Assembly: GCF_026410305.1 (NCBI RefSeq)
Contig: NZ_JAPMLQ010000001.1
Coordinates: 434,001 to 498,000 of the forward strand
Direction of reading: 5' to 3'
Length of the DNA stretch: 64,000 nt
Source: Sulfitobacter sp. F26204
GTDB taxonomy: Bacteria > Pseudomonadota > Alphaproteobacteria > Rhodobacterales > Rhodobacteraceae
In this document: positions 63,857-64,000 of the stretch, in pieces
Numbering within the stretch: the first letter of the stretch is position 1
How the letters are laid out: each line of letters opens with the position of its first letter
The notes under the pieces: model-generated
Database searches by the model: none
What the model was told of the DNA's origin: nothing
The model's input: the letters and a program-made list of their open reading frames with translations, nothing else
Made by a program: the position numbers and the translations under genes

Positions 63857-64000
63857 ATGTCAGCGGAACAATCCCTAGATGTTATTCGTAGCGAATTCAT
63901 TGAAAAGACCGGCCTAATCAGTCAGGCCGAAGGCTTGCCGCGTATCGCAGGGCGCGTTTTCGGAATGTTGATCTTTGATGGCGATATGGTTTCTTTCAGC
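63857..64000 (+). CDS. GbsR/MarR-type transcriptional regulator, N-terminal part (runs off the right edge)
   Basis: 48 codons are visible, beginning [20 protein letters not shown] and then [20 protein letters not shown]. The wording [18 protein letters not shown] is typical of GbsR-type winged-helix regulators, known for control of choline/betaine or osmotic genes. CAGGAG lies 7 bases before the ATG. The helix-turn-helix itself is beyond the window, so the call is from the N-terminus only. It lies beyond the catabolic cluster and has its own promoter. Confidence 0.75.
   Translation, partial: MSAEQSLDVIRSEFIEKTGLISQAEGLPRIAGRVFGMLIFDGDMVSFS

Noticed and set aside
1..64000. CRISPR array, prophage or toxin-antitoxin pair
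   Set aside because: No regularly spaced repeats, phage structural genes or small paired toxin/antitoxin frames were seen.

Overview
The window looks like chromosomal DNA of a marine alphaproteobacterium of the Rhodobacterales (Roseobacter group). The basis is gene content and recognised protein families: a fbc/pet-type cytochrome bc1 operon, the petP-petR regulator pair, a NavSp/NavAb-type sodium channel, an RFN-controlled RibH2, a DgcA/N-methylproline-demethylase-type flavoprotein and a Hint-domain protein. No database search was possible, so the taxonomic call is inference.

Layout. 1-1.1 kb: 5' part of cytochrome b and the Rieske protein (petB, petA; minus strand). 1.2-3.3 kb: a GST, a PaiB-like FMN-binding protein with an apparent 5' frameshift, then an FMN riboswitch and ribH on the other strand. 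3.4-6.8 kb: thiBPQ thiamine transporter behind a TPP riboswitch. 6.9-9.8 kb: flavoprotein demethylase and divergent TetR regulator. 9.9-13.9 kb: aroC, a DMT exporter, cobO, ilvE. 14-18.5 kb: petPR, xseB, ispA, dxs. 18.5-31 kb: Nav channel, nucleotide-sugar/epimerase-like protein, glycosyltransferase, class II aldolase, VOC protein, adenine deaminase, AMP nucleosidase, HU, DMT exporter, GlxA-type regulator, methyltransferase, glutathione peroxidase, msrB-msrA. 31-36.6 kb: oxoprolinase-like protein, queG, GST, mtgA, Hint protein. 36.8-45.2 kb: gltB, a GFA-family gene, gltD, uppP and an NDUFA9-like protein. 45.4 kb: tRNA-Leu(CAG) with a good promoter.

46-63.7 kb is the accessory part: a compact catabolic cluster of four transcription units facing away from two control regions. 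From 49.97-50.23 kb one unit runs left (ketose-3-epimerase-like, sugar isomerase-like, Gfo/Idh dehydrogenase, SDR) and one runs right (second epimerase, enolase-superfamily dehydratase, FadR-type GntR regulator, 2-hydroxyacid dehydrogenase). From 59.74-60.05 kb one unit runs left (binding protein, two permeases, an 80-residue membrane protein, two MalK-type ATPases) and one runs right (Tm-1-like/UPF0261 protein, TIM-barrel PEP-hydrolase-family protein, cupin, M24 peptidase-fold protein). Both control regions carry an 11-bp palindrome of the form TGGT-N3-ACCA, the typical FadR-family operator shape, so the local GntR protein probably controls all four units. The cluster begins just after tRNA-Leu and a decayed IS5-family transposase fragment, which suggests acquisition or past rearrangement. 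I read it as an uncharacterised pathway for import and breakdown of a sugar, polyol or sugar acid; the substrate cannot be read from the sequence.

Other points of note are a 27-bp sequence shared exactly between the regions upstream of xseB and queG, a catalytic Lys-to-Asn change in the SDR of the cluster, and a GFA gene lodged between gltD and gltB. The last bases hold the start of a GbsR/MarR-type regulator.
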